From positions 25,418,084 through 25,482,083 of the forward strand of contig CM045762.1 in assembly GCA_025200525.1 (NCBI GenBank): a stretch of DNA of 64,000 nt, in the 5' to 3' direction. The stretch is from Camellia lanceoleosa. Its lineage: Eukaryota > Streptophyta > Magnoliopsida > Ericales > Theaceae. The notes beneath the pieces are model-generated. The model made no database searches. It was not told the DNA's origin and was given only the letters and a program-made list of their open reading frames with translations. Made by a program: the position numbers and the translations under genes. Positions 45,588 to 56,372 of this stretch are shown here, one piece after another (position 1 is the first letter of the stretch; each line of letters begins with the position of its first letter).

Positions 45588-48500
45588 CTATGGTCTGGGG
45601 ACAGCCTTGCCATCTAAATCTTCCAGATGGAATGCCCATTTGCCAACCAGTCCAATCACCTTGTATGGTCCTTCCCAATTTGCACCGAGCTTTCCTTCAC
45701 CAGGGACCACCGTGTTGCCAAGTACATTCCTTAAGACCCAGTCCCCAATCTTGAATAGCCTGGGATGCACTGCCTTGTTATACTTTCTGGAGAGTTCCTG
45801 TTGATAAGTCGCAATGTGGATGAGCACTCGCTCCCTTCTTTCCTCAACAAGGTCTAATTCCAACGCCACGGCTTCATTGTTCAGATCAGGCTGGAAACTT
45901 TCAAAGCGAATGGTTGGCATGCCAATTTCCAACGGGATGACGGCCTCCATGCCATAGGCCAAAGCGAACGGCGTTTCCCCGGTTGACCGTCTAGGCATAG
46001 TGCGGTACGCCCAAAACACATTAGGGAGTTCTTCAGCCCACCTTCCCTTGGCCTTCTCAAGCCGCTTTTTCAGTCCGTCTAAGATGGTCTTGTTTGAGGC
46101 CTCTGCTTGACCATTTGACTGAGGATAAGCCGGCGTTGAGTTGTAAAACTCGATCTTCAACTCTTCACAAAATCCGCGAAAGAGTTTCCCATCGAATTGG
46201 GTGCCGTTATCTGAAATGAGGGCCTTGGGTACACCGAAGCGAGTGATTATGTTTTTCCAAACAAACTTCTTCACATCCTTTTCCTTTATAGTCGCCAGTG
46301 GTTCGGCCTCCACCCATTTGGTGAAATAGTCGGTGGCGGCGATGAAGAACTTGTGATTGCCCGGCGCAGCTGGGAGTGGCCCAACAATATCCAACCCCCA
46401 AAGCGCGAACGGCCAAGGACTTATGAGGAGGAGCAAATCTCTAGCCGGCTGGTGAATCTGGTGGGCGAACTTCTGACACTTTTCGCACCTGCGGACATAT
46501 TTTTGCGCGTCCGCCTGCATACACGGCCACCAATAACCTTGAGAAATTGCACGGTAAGCCAAGGATCTGCCCCCTGTATGGCTACCGCAGATGCCTTCAT
46601 GGATCTCGTAGAGAAAAGCTTCCACATTGGCGGGGTGGACACACTTCAAATACGGCCCAGTAAAAGACTTCTTATACAAGGCTCCAGACGGGGAGAGCCA
46701 AAACCGCTCTACCTTCACCCGGATCTTATGGGCCACCTTTTTTTCTTCCAGTAGAATCCTATCTTTCAAGAAGGCGATGATGGGATCCATCCAAGAAGGA
46801 CCTAAGTTGGTGCAGAGTACCTTGGTTACCTCTGGTTCCTCTATACTTGGCTGCGGTAAAAATTCGATCATCAAGGGATTGGGAAAGGCTTTCTGAGTAG
46901 AAACGAGCCCAGCCAATTCGTCAGCCGTGTTGTTTTCTTCGCGGTTGATCTGTTCCACTCTTATCGCAAAAAACTTCTTGATCTCTTCTTGCACCAACGC
47001 TTGATACTTGGCCATTCTTTCATCTCTTGCCTCATACTCCCCTGAGACCTGATTGACCACTAGCTTGGAGTCGCTGAAGACCATAAGGGCTGTGGCTTTC
47101 ATCCTCAATGCGCTTCTCAGACCGGCGAGGAGGGCTTTATACTCTGCCTCGTTGTTGGACGCTGGAAAGCCGAGTGTAATTGCTTGCTCAATAATTAGCC
47201 CATCTGGTGAAGTCAGCACAATTCCCAGCCCGGTCCCATGCCTATTGGACGCCCCATCGACGAAGAGCTTCCACATCTCGCCAATGAACAGATTCCAGCA
47301 ATCAGACGGGTTTTGGGAGCTTCTAAATTCAAAGTCTTTGGTCGGCTCATTCTGATCTTTTTCCTCGTCTCTATTGGGTTCAACTTCCAATGAATCGTCG
47401 GACTTTGCTAGTTCAGTCGAGCTTCGCCCTTCTCCCTCTTGCGAGCCAACACTCGTCTCCGTTGCCAAAACCAGGGGTTATGCTAAATCCGCACCAACCA
47501 AATCAATCAGGCAGACTGGATGCGTCCCAGGGGCAAATTCCGCCACAAAATCTGCAAGAGCTTGAGCTTTGATTGCGGTGCGCAGGCAAAACTTGATGTC
47601 GTACTGTCCCAATTCCATGGCCCATTTCAGAATCCTCCCAGTGAAGTCGGCCTTTTCAAAGAGCACCTTGAGAGGGAATTCGGTCAGCACAATTATTGTA
47701 TGGGCATGAAAGTAGTGTGCCAGCTTCCTTGACGCCATTATCAGGGCCAGCGCCAATTTTTCCAAAGGGAGGTACCTCGTCTCGGCCGGGAGCAAAGTCT
47801 TGCTCACATAGAAGATGGACAAGTGTTGGACACCTTCTGCGCGAACTAGGACAGCGCTCACCGCATGTTGAGAGACCGCCAAGTAGAGGTACAACTCTTC
47901 GCCCGGCTGAGGTGTTACCAAAATAGAGGCTGAGGAGAGGTACGCCTTTAGATCTGCCAGTGCGCGGTCACACTCGTCATCCCAAAAGAACTTAGCCTTC
48001 AAAGTCTTAAAGAAGGGCCTGCAACGATCCGAAGACCGCCGATAACTGTTTCAGCGGCCGCCATCCCAAGAAGATGTCAGACGTCCTTCGTGGAGTTTGG
48101 GTGCTCCAATTCTTGTATCGCCTTGATTTGAGATGGGTCAGCTTCGATTCCTTGGTTTGTGACCAAAAAACCAAGGAATTTTCCAGTGCTAACTCCGAAG
48201 GCGCATTTGGAGGCGTTCAAACGAAGCTTGTGGTGCTTAAGTATGGCGAACATTTCTACTAGGTCGGTGAGGTGTTGGGACTTCTCCTTACTCTTCACCA
48301 CCATATCGTCGATATAGGCTTCCATAGTTCGACCTAGGAGGGGAGCGAACATCTTCATCACCATACGCTGAAAGGTCACCCCAGCATTCTTCAGTCCGAA
48401 CGGCATGACCTTATAACAGTACAAACCTCTAGGGGTGGTGAACGACGTGATCTCTCTGTCCGGCTTATACATGGCTATCTGGTGGTAGCCGCGATATGCA

Positions 48501-51412
48501 TCCAGGAAGCTAAACCTCTGATGGCCAGCGGTTAAGTCCACCAGCTGGTCAATCCAAGGGAGGAGAAAGTTATCCTTAGGACAAGCTCGGTTGACGGTCT
48601 TGTAGTCAACGCAGACTCGCCACTTGCCATTTTTCTTGGGAACAACCACCGTGTTGGATATCCACCGAGGGTATTACACTTCTTCTATAGCCCCGGCTTC
48701 CAACAAGCTCTTTACTTCTTTCACCACCACTTCAGCATGGTACAAGGCTGAGCGGCGTGCCCTTTGGATGACTGGCCGCACATTGGAGAAGACATTCAAC
48801 TGATGACAAATGAAGCTCGGGTCGACACCAGGCATGTCGTAAGGCGTCCAGGCAAAGGCCTCCAAATTGGAAACCAGGAAGTTGATATAGTTAGTCCGCT
48901 TGGTGCTAGACAAAGATGATCCCAGGAGGAAGAATTTAGTTGGATCGTTTTCGTCAATGCGCACTTCTACCAAATCTTCGACCGATTTTTCCTCGGCCTT
49001 TCTTCCCACGTCTTCAAGGACCTCCTTTCCCTCGGGCCCCTCGATCATCTGGACAAACCCTTTGGCTGCTCGGCTGCCATTTACCGCAACGAAACATTGT
49101 TTTGCCATCACCTAGTCTCCCCAAACTTCCTCTATTTGCCCGCTTGGTGCCGGAAAGCACATGACTTGGTGGAAAGTTGACGCCACTGCTTGCGTGGCAT
49201 CTAACCAACCTCTGCCCAAGATCAAATTGTAAGTGGATGGAACTTTAAGCACCCAGAATTCTACTTGCTTTACAACCGATCCCGCTTTGACCGGCAAAAT
49301 AATCTTTCCGATCGGCCATTCTGGTTGCGAGTTGAAGCCGACCAAAGGAGACGTTGCAGGGGCCAAGTCCTTGTCTTCTAACTTCATTTGTTTGAACGCG
49401 TCATAGTACATTATTTCGACCGAACTCCCCTGGTCGATCAGGATTCTCTTGATATCAAAGTCTTTGACGCGAAGAGTCACCACCAAGGCATCATTTTGCG
49501 GCATCTGAACCATTTCCAAGTCTTTGGTCGAGAACGAAAGGATGTCCCTCTCTTCGATTTTTCCCTTCTTTACGGCGGGCTGGACAGAGAGCACTTCCCC
49601 CATGCGCTCGGCCTTCTTAATCATCCCTCTAAGCTCGCAGACCCTTGCTGGTTCAATGATGCCGTGGATGACGTTGATTACACCTTGCGGGGGCGCCTCT
49701 AGAGCGGCCATTCCATTAGGCTCGGTTTGTCCAGTTGGCGCGGCCTTGACCCCCCCATCTATGTATCGGTCGAGATGTCCCGCAGCCACCAATTCCTCGA
49801 AGTGCTGTTTGAGCGGCAAGCAGTCTTCTGTCCGGTACCCCCGTTCTTCATAGAAGGTGCAACGATATTTTGGATTGAAACCTCGCTGCGTACTCCCTAA
49901 CTTGGCCGGCCAACGGACAAAAGGCTCACCTCGGATCTCGCTCAAAATACGGTAGATGAGAATTTTGAAGACCGTGGTAATTCCTGTCCGTGCCTTCAGT
50001 CTTCTCTTGGCATCTTCCGCTGCGTCACGGGGTGCGTCAGCTCGGTCGTTTCTGCGACCCTTGTTTCGGTCATCGCAGTTTGGTCCACGGCGTTGATCTT
50101 TTGACCGGTCGCTTGGGCGGTTATCCTCCTGCCCAACCGAGTGAACTTTTCCTGCCACCTTTCTATCCGCCCCGACCGGATTACCCTTCTCAGTCGCGAA
50201 AGCGGTATCATCCTCCACGCGAATGTGCTCATTGATCCGTTGCATTAGAGACTCCATGGTTGCAGGTTGGTGCATCGTAAGTGAATCTTGCAGTCTATGC
50301 CCGATTGGGAGACCCCGTTTGTACTGAGTGATCGCCAGATTGGTAGGGCAGTCGAGGATCTCGTTGTAAGTTTCCCAGTACTTCGCGTTGTATGCCTTCA
50401 ATGAACATCCAGACTCCATCTTGACGCCCAGGAGATGGTCAACCTCCTTCGGCGTTCGTGTGTTGGTTTTGAATCTGGTGACGAAGGCTTCCACTAGTTG
50501 CTGCCACCCCTCAATACTCCCCTCCGAGAGCCTTTCGAACCACTTCAAACCCAGCTCTCCCAAGCTTGCTGGGAATATGAGGCACATCAAGGCGTCGTTT
50601 CGCCGGTGGCCAGCCATCACTTGCCGGTAATGACTCACATGTATGTACGGATCCGTCTTGCCGTCGTACAAAGTGAACTTTGGCTAGTGGAATCCGGCAG
50701 GGAGTGGGGTGCTCTCAATCTCTGGGGACAACGACGTGGCTGTAAGTCTTGCCAACTCTTTGTCCACCAGCACAGGGGCCATGACTCTGGGCGCCGGCAT
50801 CACTACTTCTTCACTGCAATGAACTGGGGCACTCAGCCTCTGGAGCACTGGCACCTTCTGAGCCCCTCGATGGCGTGCTCTTTCCTCCAACACGTCCCTG
50901 AGATCCTTGGAATGGAAGGAGGCAGAGTATCGCGATGTCGACTACGGGTGTGAGGGTCAGTAGGTGCTGTCGCGAGTGAAGGATCTGCCCTCTCTTTGGT
51001 CGGAATCTCCAACCCCATAGTTCCTAGTGATGGAGAGAGAGTAAGTCCTCCTTTGGCGGCGACCGCTAGAACGAGGGGAGGGGGTGCGCTCACTGAGGTT
51101 GCCCTCTCCAGCAACACCCTTCTCTTTAATCTGGCGCTTCAGCAGCTCCATCTCCACCGCCATCTTACGAATGAGGGCGTCTTGGTCTTTGAGTTTGTGC
51201 TCCAAGCGCTGCTCACGGGACTCCCCCCGGCGGCGGTGGCCCTCTGGACTCCGCGAGCGATCAGAACTCCTCTCACGCTTGTCTCGTGCATTTCGCGAAG
51301 AAGTTTCCAGGCCCACCATAGCTGGAACATTCGGGGGGTCTTCTCTCATTCGGACATACTCTAGGGTGACACCATCGACGACGGACAACGGAACTTCGTC
51401 GTTGTTGGCCAT
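45588..51412 (-). pseudogene. gag-pol of the Tat-type element, decayed
   Basis: Minus-strand order: gag N-terminus (ATG 51412), gag domain (50671 to about 50230), knuckle-like 'CTFYEERGYRTEDC' in which both expected histidines are tyrosine, and protease with 'LIDQGSS' near 49435. Reverse transcriptase (48649-48077) has 'YIDDMVV' near 48310. Then come RNase H (48002-47480), a second RNase H (about 47310-46900; D, E, D, D in [22 protein letters not shown]) and integrase (about 46600-45700; zinc finger, then D, D, E in [22 protein letters not shown]). Gag and pol up to the RT share one frame, interrupted by stops near 50957, 50684, 49112 and 48674; a frameshift lies near 48003-48076. The second RNase H places it in the Tat branch. 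The RNase H-integrase part is an intact 626-codon frame. Confidence 0.93.
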
Positions 51413-51459
51413 GGAAATGGTTGAAGAGGCTTGAAGAACAAGGGTTGAGTATTAAAGAA

Positions 51460-51477
51460 TTCCCACAGACGGTGCCA
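51460..51477 (-). other. Primer binding site of the Tat-type element
   Basis: The minus strand reads TGGCACCGTCTGTGGGAA two bases after the LTR end, the TGGCGCCGTCTGTGGG form common in plant gypsy elements with one change. I do not assign the tRNA. Confidence 0.8.
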
Positions 51478-51479
51478 AT

Positions 51480-52431
51480 TGTACGGGGGTGAAATATCCT
51501 CTGCTTTCCGTACTCCTTGTGCTCCAAGCTTCTCGTGACGGCGTCTATCTCTGCAACACAGAAATGGTGAGCTGCCCGGCGGTGGTGTGCCGGATAGACC
51601 CTCCGACGATCAAGTTAGACCACTTGAGGAAGAAGAAGGCTATCAGAGAGAGAGAGTATCAGATCGAGTGAATTAGCATACCTCTAACGTTCGTCTTCTT
51701 CCATATTTCTAGGCTGGCCATGCAGCCCCAAGATTGTGCGCACACTACCTGTCCTGTCTTTCCCTGGACAGGTGGCAGTGCTCGCCTCTCACCACTTTAC
51801 GCGTATAAAGGCCTAGTACTCCCACCAGTACACACAAAACTGTCCAACGGTATTGAGGCGTGCGTGGAGCAGATGTCCTCTCCCTCACGCCATTGGCCCA
51901 GGTGGCACACCTAACCGGAATGCCACAACCGGCCTGTCTCTTGGTGGAGAATTGCCATTACATGCACATAACCGAACTATGTATTGCCGACTTGCCCCCC
52001 TGCCGAAGGAGCAATGCTCTTGGCCAAGCTAATATTGGCTAGCTCATTAGGCCAATCCGGCCGTGAGGTGTGCCGGCCTCCACCTGCAATACCTTCATTT
52101 TCGGTCATACGAAGTCCGCTTATCTCGGCTGATAAACCGAAGACGTGTCGGCCGTAACACCGTCCATAGTCTAGCCCGGATCACTTTAGCTTTTGCCGCT
52201 GGACATCGCCCGCTCGGGATACTAATCGCTCGGTCAAAGCACAACCTACGCCGCTGCCGGCGATTCCCTTAATCATTTGCCGCGGCCTATGAATGACCTT
52301 CCAATCTCCGTGACCGTGCAAAACGGACCAGTGGACCGCATTAGTGGAGGAAACGGTATTACACCGTGCTATCTGTCACGATCCGCGCTATCATAGCTCG
52401 GCCGTACTAAAGGTGCAAACCACCCCTCTCA
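51480..52431 (-). repeat. 5' LTR of the Tat-type element
   Basis: 952 bp, partner of 31226-32180; followed by the AGAGT duplication at 52432-52436. Confidence 0.9.
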
Positions 52432-52862
52432 AGAGTATCCCACCAAACTCTCGTTACCCTGCCACTCTTACCATCCTAAATCCAACTTCAAATCCTCCTA
52501 TCAAAATCTATATCTTCAACAAAGCAAACCATTGAATCTACTGCAACAACTTGTAGTGAAATTTTTTTATATACATATCACACACAGAGAGGAGATGAAT
52601 GGTGGTTTGGGCAAGAGTGAAAAGGAATTGATAGATGATAGTTTGATCTAGAAAAGGACGAGAAGAGATAATGGAGTCATAGATGAATGAGATGGAAGGA
52701 GAAGCGTCTGTTGGTTGTGTGTTGCCATGCAAAGTAATGAATTTGGTGATATGGGGTTGATAAGTAAACAAAGTGACTAAGTTAACCCAATAAGTGACTC
52801 AAATTTAGTCACCCAATAAGTGACTCAAATTGAATGACCTCAATAGACTAGTGTATCTTTTC

Positions 52863-53055
52863 ATTTTTGCTCCTAAAAGATGGTCACGTGCAATGTATGT
52901 GATCATTTTTCATCCAAAAACTTAACTTTCATCAACAATTATCCTTATTTGGCACAAAAATACAATTTGAAGGGTAAATATGTTCAAATTGAAATATTAT
53001 AAACCAAAATGAAATTCGAGAGAAACTATAAGGACCTTTGGTGTAAATTTAATTT
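52863..53055 (-). mobile_element. Right arm of the split inverted-repeat element
   Basis: Reverse-complement partner of 30781-30967, ending CCTTTGGTGT at the outer side. The arms differ by point changes and small indels, roughly three-quarters identical or better by eye. Confidence 0.65.
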
Positions 53056-54021
53056 GATTGAGAAATATGGAGATGGACAGAAGAATCAACTAGTCCAAAT
53101 GAGTTTTATCCCAATTTAAAAATAGATAAATTATAAATACATTTATTGAGATTTACTTAAAATATAGATTATTCTCTGTGATTTTAAAAATTACAAATAT
53201 TTCTTTGTCAAAAAAATTTATTTAATAGAACTAACATAAAAAATGAAATTCCTAACTACTATCCTATATAATAATAAAATTACTAGAATTGTTAATTGAC
53301 TTAATAATTTATTAATAAAAATAGATAATTTATTATGTGATAAGAAATTTGAAAGAACATATGTAATTTTTAAATTTACAATGTACAATTCGTATTTTAT
53401 ATAAATCTCAATAGATGTATTCATGATTTACCTTTTAAAAATTAAAGTTCAATATTTGATACTGATGTTTATTCTTGATTTATTTTTGGTATTTTAATTA
53501 ATTAAATTCACACATACATAAAGAATATAAGATTTTTCCTATTAAAAAAGAATTACGAGATTTTTGAGTAAAAAAAAATATATATACAAGTTTTGGTGAG
53601 TGGCGAAAATATTATTTTTATTTTTGGACATGTTTCTTTTCAATTAGTTTTTTCAATTGGAAAGTATTGTTACACTGTAGAGTTTCTTCGAAATCCAAAT
53701 TGTTTAATAGGTAAAATTTATTAAATATTTTATTTTTATAAAAATTATGTTAATTAAATATTGATAATTATTTAATCTGATTCTATTTATATTAATAATT
53801 TATTTTTAAAATTATAATTACCATTAATATAAATATGATCTGATTAATTAATTATTTATATTTAATTAATATAAATTTTTAAAAGAATAGAATATTTGAC
53901 TAGTCTTATCTTATTCATTCAATAATTAGTTTGAAGTCGTCCAATATGAAACGGAGAAAAGCCTAACTGTCTCCTGCCAAATGTCATCCCACGTGAAAGA
54001 GAAAGAAGTAAATGTGGCAGC

Positions 54022-54040
54022 GAGAGAGAGAGAGAGAGAG
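54022..54040. repeat. (GA)n microsatellite upstream of the HAL2-like gene
   Basis: About ten GA units some 210 bp upstream of the start codon. GA/CT tracts are frequent in plant core promoters and 5' UTRs. Confidence 0.9.
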
Positions 54041-54251
54041 TCTGTTTCCAACTAACTTTTTACCTTTTTACCAAACCAAACAGCCCCTATAGCCTCCCCA
54101 ACGCAACCCCATCTGGCCCAGATCTTCTTCACCCACTTTCCCTCCGCTTTTAGGATCATCCCCCTTCACAGAATTATGAAAACCCACAAATCCTGAGCTG
54201 GCTTTCTCTGATTACTCTGATTCCCCATCTGGGTCTGCCCAATTTGATCAT

Positions 54252-54405
54252 ATGGAGGACGAAAAGTACTCGAAAGAGTTGGATGTGGCAGTCCGAGCGG
54301 TGCACTTGGCGTGTTTTCTGTGTCAGAGAGTGCAAGAGGGTTTGGTTTCTACCAACGGTGATCATGTCAAGTCCAAGGACGATGATTCGCCTGTTACTGT
54401 TGCAG
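54252..54405 (+). CDS. HAL2/SAL1-family 3'(2'),5'-bisphosphate nucleotidase, exon 1 only
   Basis: The exon encodes 'MEDEKYSKELDVAVRAVHLA', then 'CFLCQRVQEGL', and ends in 'KSKDDDSPVTVA' plus one base. The pattern 'KELD.A..A...A..LCQ.VQ' followed by 'KSKDDSPVTVAD' is the N-terminus of plant SAL1/AHL-type phosphatases. These are Li+-sensitive, Mg2+-dependent enzymes that remove a phosphate from 3'-phosphoadenosine 5'-phosphate (PAP) in sulfur metabolism and stress signalling. The splice donor GT is at 54406, after the first base of the expected Asp codon. The start is the first in-frame ATG before the conserved region. The remaining exons must lie beyond the window because a large retrotransposon fills the intron. 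The choice between SAL1-like and AHL-like subtype is not certain, nor is whether the gene is still expressed. Confidence 0.82.
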
Positions 54406-54748
54406 GTGCTAAATTGATTTCTATGTTTCTGTTTTTGCTTTACTTGAACTGGGTTTTTGTTTTTTCTCTGTGGGTTCATTGATTTGAGTGTTTGGTGGGT
54501 TTTTATGGGCTTGAGATTATCTGCATTACTGGTTTTTGCTTTTATTACTCTTTTCTCAATTTGGATTGCTTTGATTTTATTTCCAAATTGCTTTTTCTGT
54601 TTCTGTTTCCCTTTTCTTGAACTGTGTTTTTGTTTTTTTTCTTCTCAGTGGGTATGCTTTGATTGGAATGTTTGGTGTTTGCATTGCTTTGGGTTTTTAC
54701 AGGTTTGAGATGATCTGCATTACTAGTGTTTGATTTTATTACTCCTTT
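54406..54748 (+). other. Start of intron 1 of the HAL2-like gene
   Basis: T-rich intron sequence from donor GT at 54406 to the retrotransposon boundary. It contains a duplicated segment: about 54442-54556 and 54618-54746 share CTTGAACTG.GTTTTTG and GATNATCTGCATTACT blocks. No splice acceptor leading to a recognisable next exon is seen here. Confidence 0.65.
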
Positions 54749-55434
54749 TGTGTGAGTGATTTTCCGATCACACTGCCCACCTTAGTAATTCAGTTGTAGA
54801 ACACAGGCAGAATAGATAGCACAAATAATAACACAAAGAATTTAACGTGGTTCGGCAAAAGTGCCTACGTCCACGGACAGCAGATTCACTATATTGAATG
54901 AATAGTAAGAATTACAATTAACTCTCTGTCATCCTCTTCCTCTCTTCACTCTCTTTCTATATATACACCAGAATAGAGATGGAGAAGCCATCAACTTTTG
55001 AGCTGGCTGTCAGCCCATTGTTGTGCTTTTGGCAGCTTTCCAAATAAAAGTTTTTCATTACATCACATGGCTTCTTGTGGCCTCATGGCCAACTCACATG
55101 GCCTCAAGGCCAGCTAGTTGACGAGGTGTTGGCCTATAGCTTTCTTCACATGGCTGGACATCCATCCGACCAAGATAATATTATCATATTATATAGGCAG
55201 GTATGGTCGATCTAACAGTTACCTCGGCTTAATTCTTCTGCGGGTAGCTCGGCCTTTGCATGTTAAGCCGGGGTAGGAGAAAGGAGAGGCCTTTATCCCG
55301 GATTAAGATATCTTCGGAGATAACCTCGGCAATTCTTAGATTACCTCGGCAAAACTTACCGTGACACGTGGCACCTCGGCTGACACGTCGGCGTCACCTT
55401 GCCACGTGTTGGTACTCAGAAATATAACCCCACA
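54749..55434 (-). repeat. 3' LTR of the second Tat-type element
   Basis: Plus-strand ends TGTGTGAGTG and ACCCCACA. On the minus strand it starts TGTGGGGTTA, preceded by the purine-rich AGAGGCGAT. The left end could instead be 54751 (TGTGAGTG), since the partner LTR is not in view. Confidence 0.7.
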
Positions 55435-56372
55435 ATCGCCTCTAGGTTCTATTACCTCAAAGATATCGAGGTGATGGAGCCTACATTGAACTTCTTTCTC
55501 GTACGTCAGCTTAAGAACTTTCTAGCCGAGATCATCCACTTCAGGCCGACATGTCTTCATCCAAGAACAAGAATTCGGATCAATTCTCCTACGCGCATGA
55601 GCTGTCATGCACCATTTTTCAACCGTTCCACTGACGCGTTTTACCCTTATTGGTCCGTGGCCGGTGACGCTACCAGAGGTCGTTTTTTCTTCGCTTATGC
55701 CGTCGACGCACGTTAACCCAGCGCAATTAATGCTTTTGTTTTGCCGCCGTTTCACGTTTTTGACAAAACAATTGTCTCTCTCTTCATCTCTTCACTTTTG
55801 CATTCGCTCACTTTACATTTTCTCTCTAAAGCTCTTTTCCTTCGACCGCCATTGCTCCAAGCTTTGAACTCGCATCTGTCTTCCATCCGTCATTTCTCAA
55901 AGCTTTTCGCCATGTTGCATCCGTCGTCTAACCTCGGCGAAGCTCATTCCGGCTCTATTTCTCTGGTAAGCCACCGTTCCCTTCGCTTTCATTTCTGTCG
56001 ATATTATTTGCTCCCATTTTTCTTTCAAATCTTGTGAGTCATATATTTGAAAGTATTCAAGTGAATTTGATTTCTGCCCACACACTGTTCACCACTTTCT
56101 TGCACTCTTGTCAGTGTTCTCCATGTATTCTTTATGCTTTTGATAGCCCTTCCTCTGTTCTTGATTCTGAAACTTCGCTCTTGCTTTTCTGCTTTTCTAC
56201 GCCTCCATACTCGTTCTTCGTAGATTTAGGTTTGGGATTTGTCTGTAGGACCTTCATTTTTTAGGAAAAACTTAAACAAACTTTACCAATACATACCTAG
56301 GTTTAAGCCGAGGTCCCAAGACCCCTTTAGGAGTATCCTGTCTCTGTAGCCAAGTACCCTTACACAAAAATC
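55435..56372 (+). other. Putative promoter/5' UTR of the second antisense gene
   Basis: A pyrimidine-rich stretch (55770-55910) resembles a plant 5' UTR. A splice donor (CTCTG, then GTAAGC at 55966) matches the position of the donor at 32666 in the other element, suggesting a 5' UTR intron before ATG 56373. No coding sequence recognised. Confidence 0.45.

Larger units (their letters stand above)
31226..52431 (-). mobile_element. Tat/Retand-type Ty3/gypsy retrotransposon, interrupted by a LARD
   Basis: Full element with ~954-bp LTRs at 31226-32180 and 51480-52431, TG..CA ends and a perfect AGAGT duplication (31221-31225 and 52432-52436). Its direction is minus: primer site at 51460-51477, then gag, protease, reverse transcriptase, RNase H, a second RNase H and integrase. 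A plus-strand antisense gene lies between pol and the 3' LTR. The second RNase H and the antisense gene are marks of the Tat/Retand branch. The 9.2-kb LARD at 36229-45419 is nested in it; without that and its duplication the element is about 12.0 kb. Coding parts carry several stops and a frameshift. Confidence 0.92.
52437..54251. other. AT-rich flank and promoter region of the HAL2-like gene
   Basis: No coding region seen from 52437 to about 54250. It begins with the inner part and right arm of the split inverted-repeat element. A 25-bp tandem duplication (CCCAATAAGTGACTCAAATT core) lies at about 52783-52832. From about 53900 the sequence becomes less AT-rich and probably contains the promoter and 5' UTR of the plus-strand gene. 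Confidence 0.55.
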
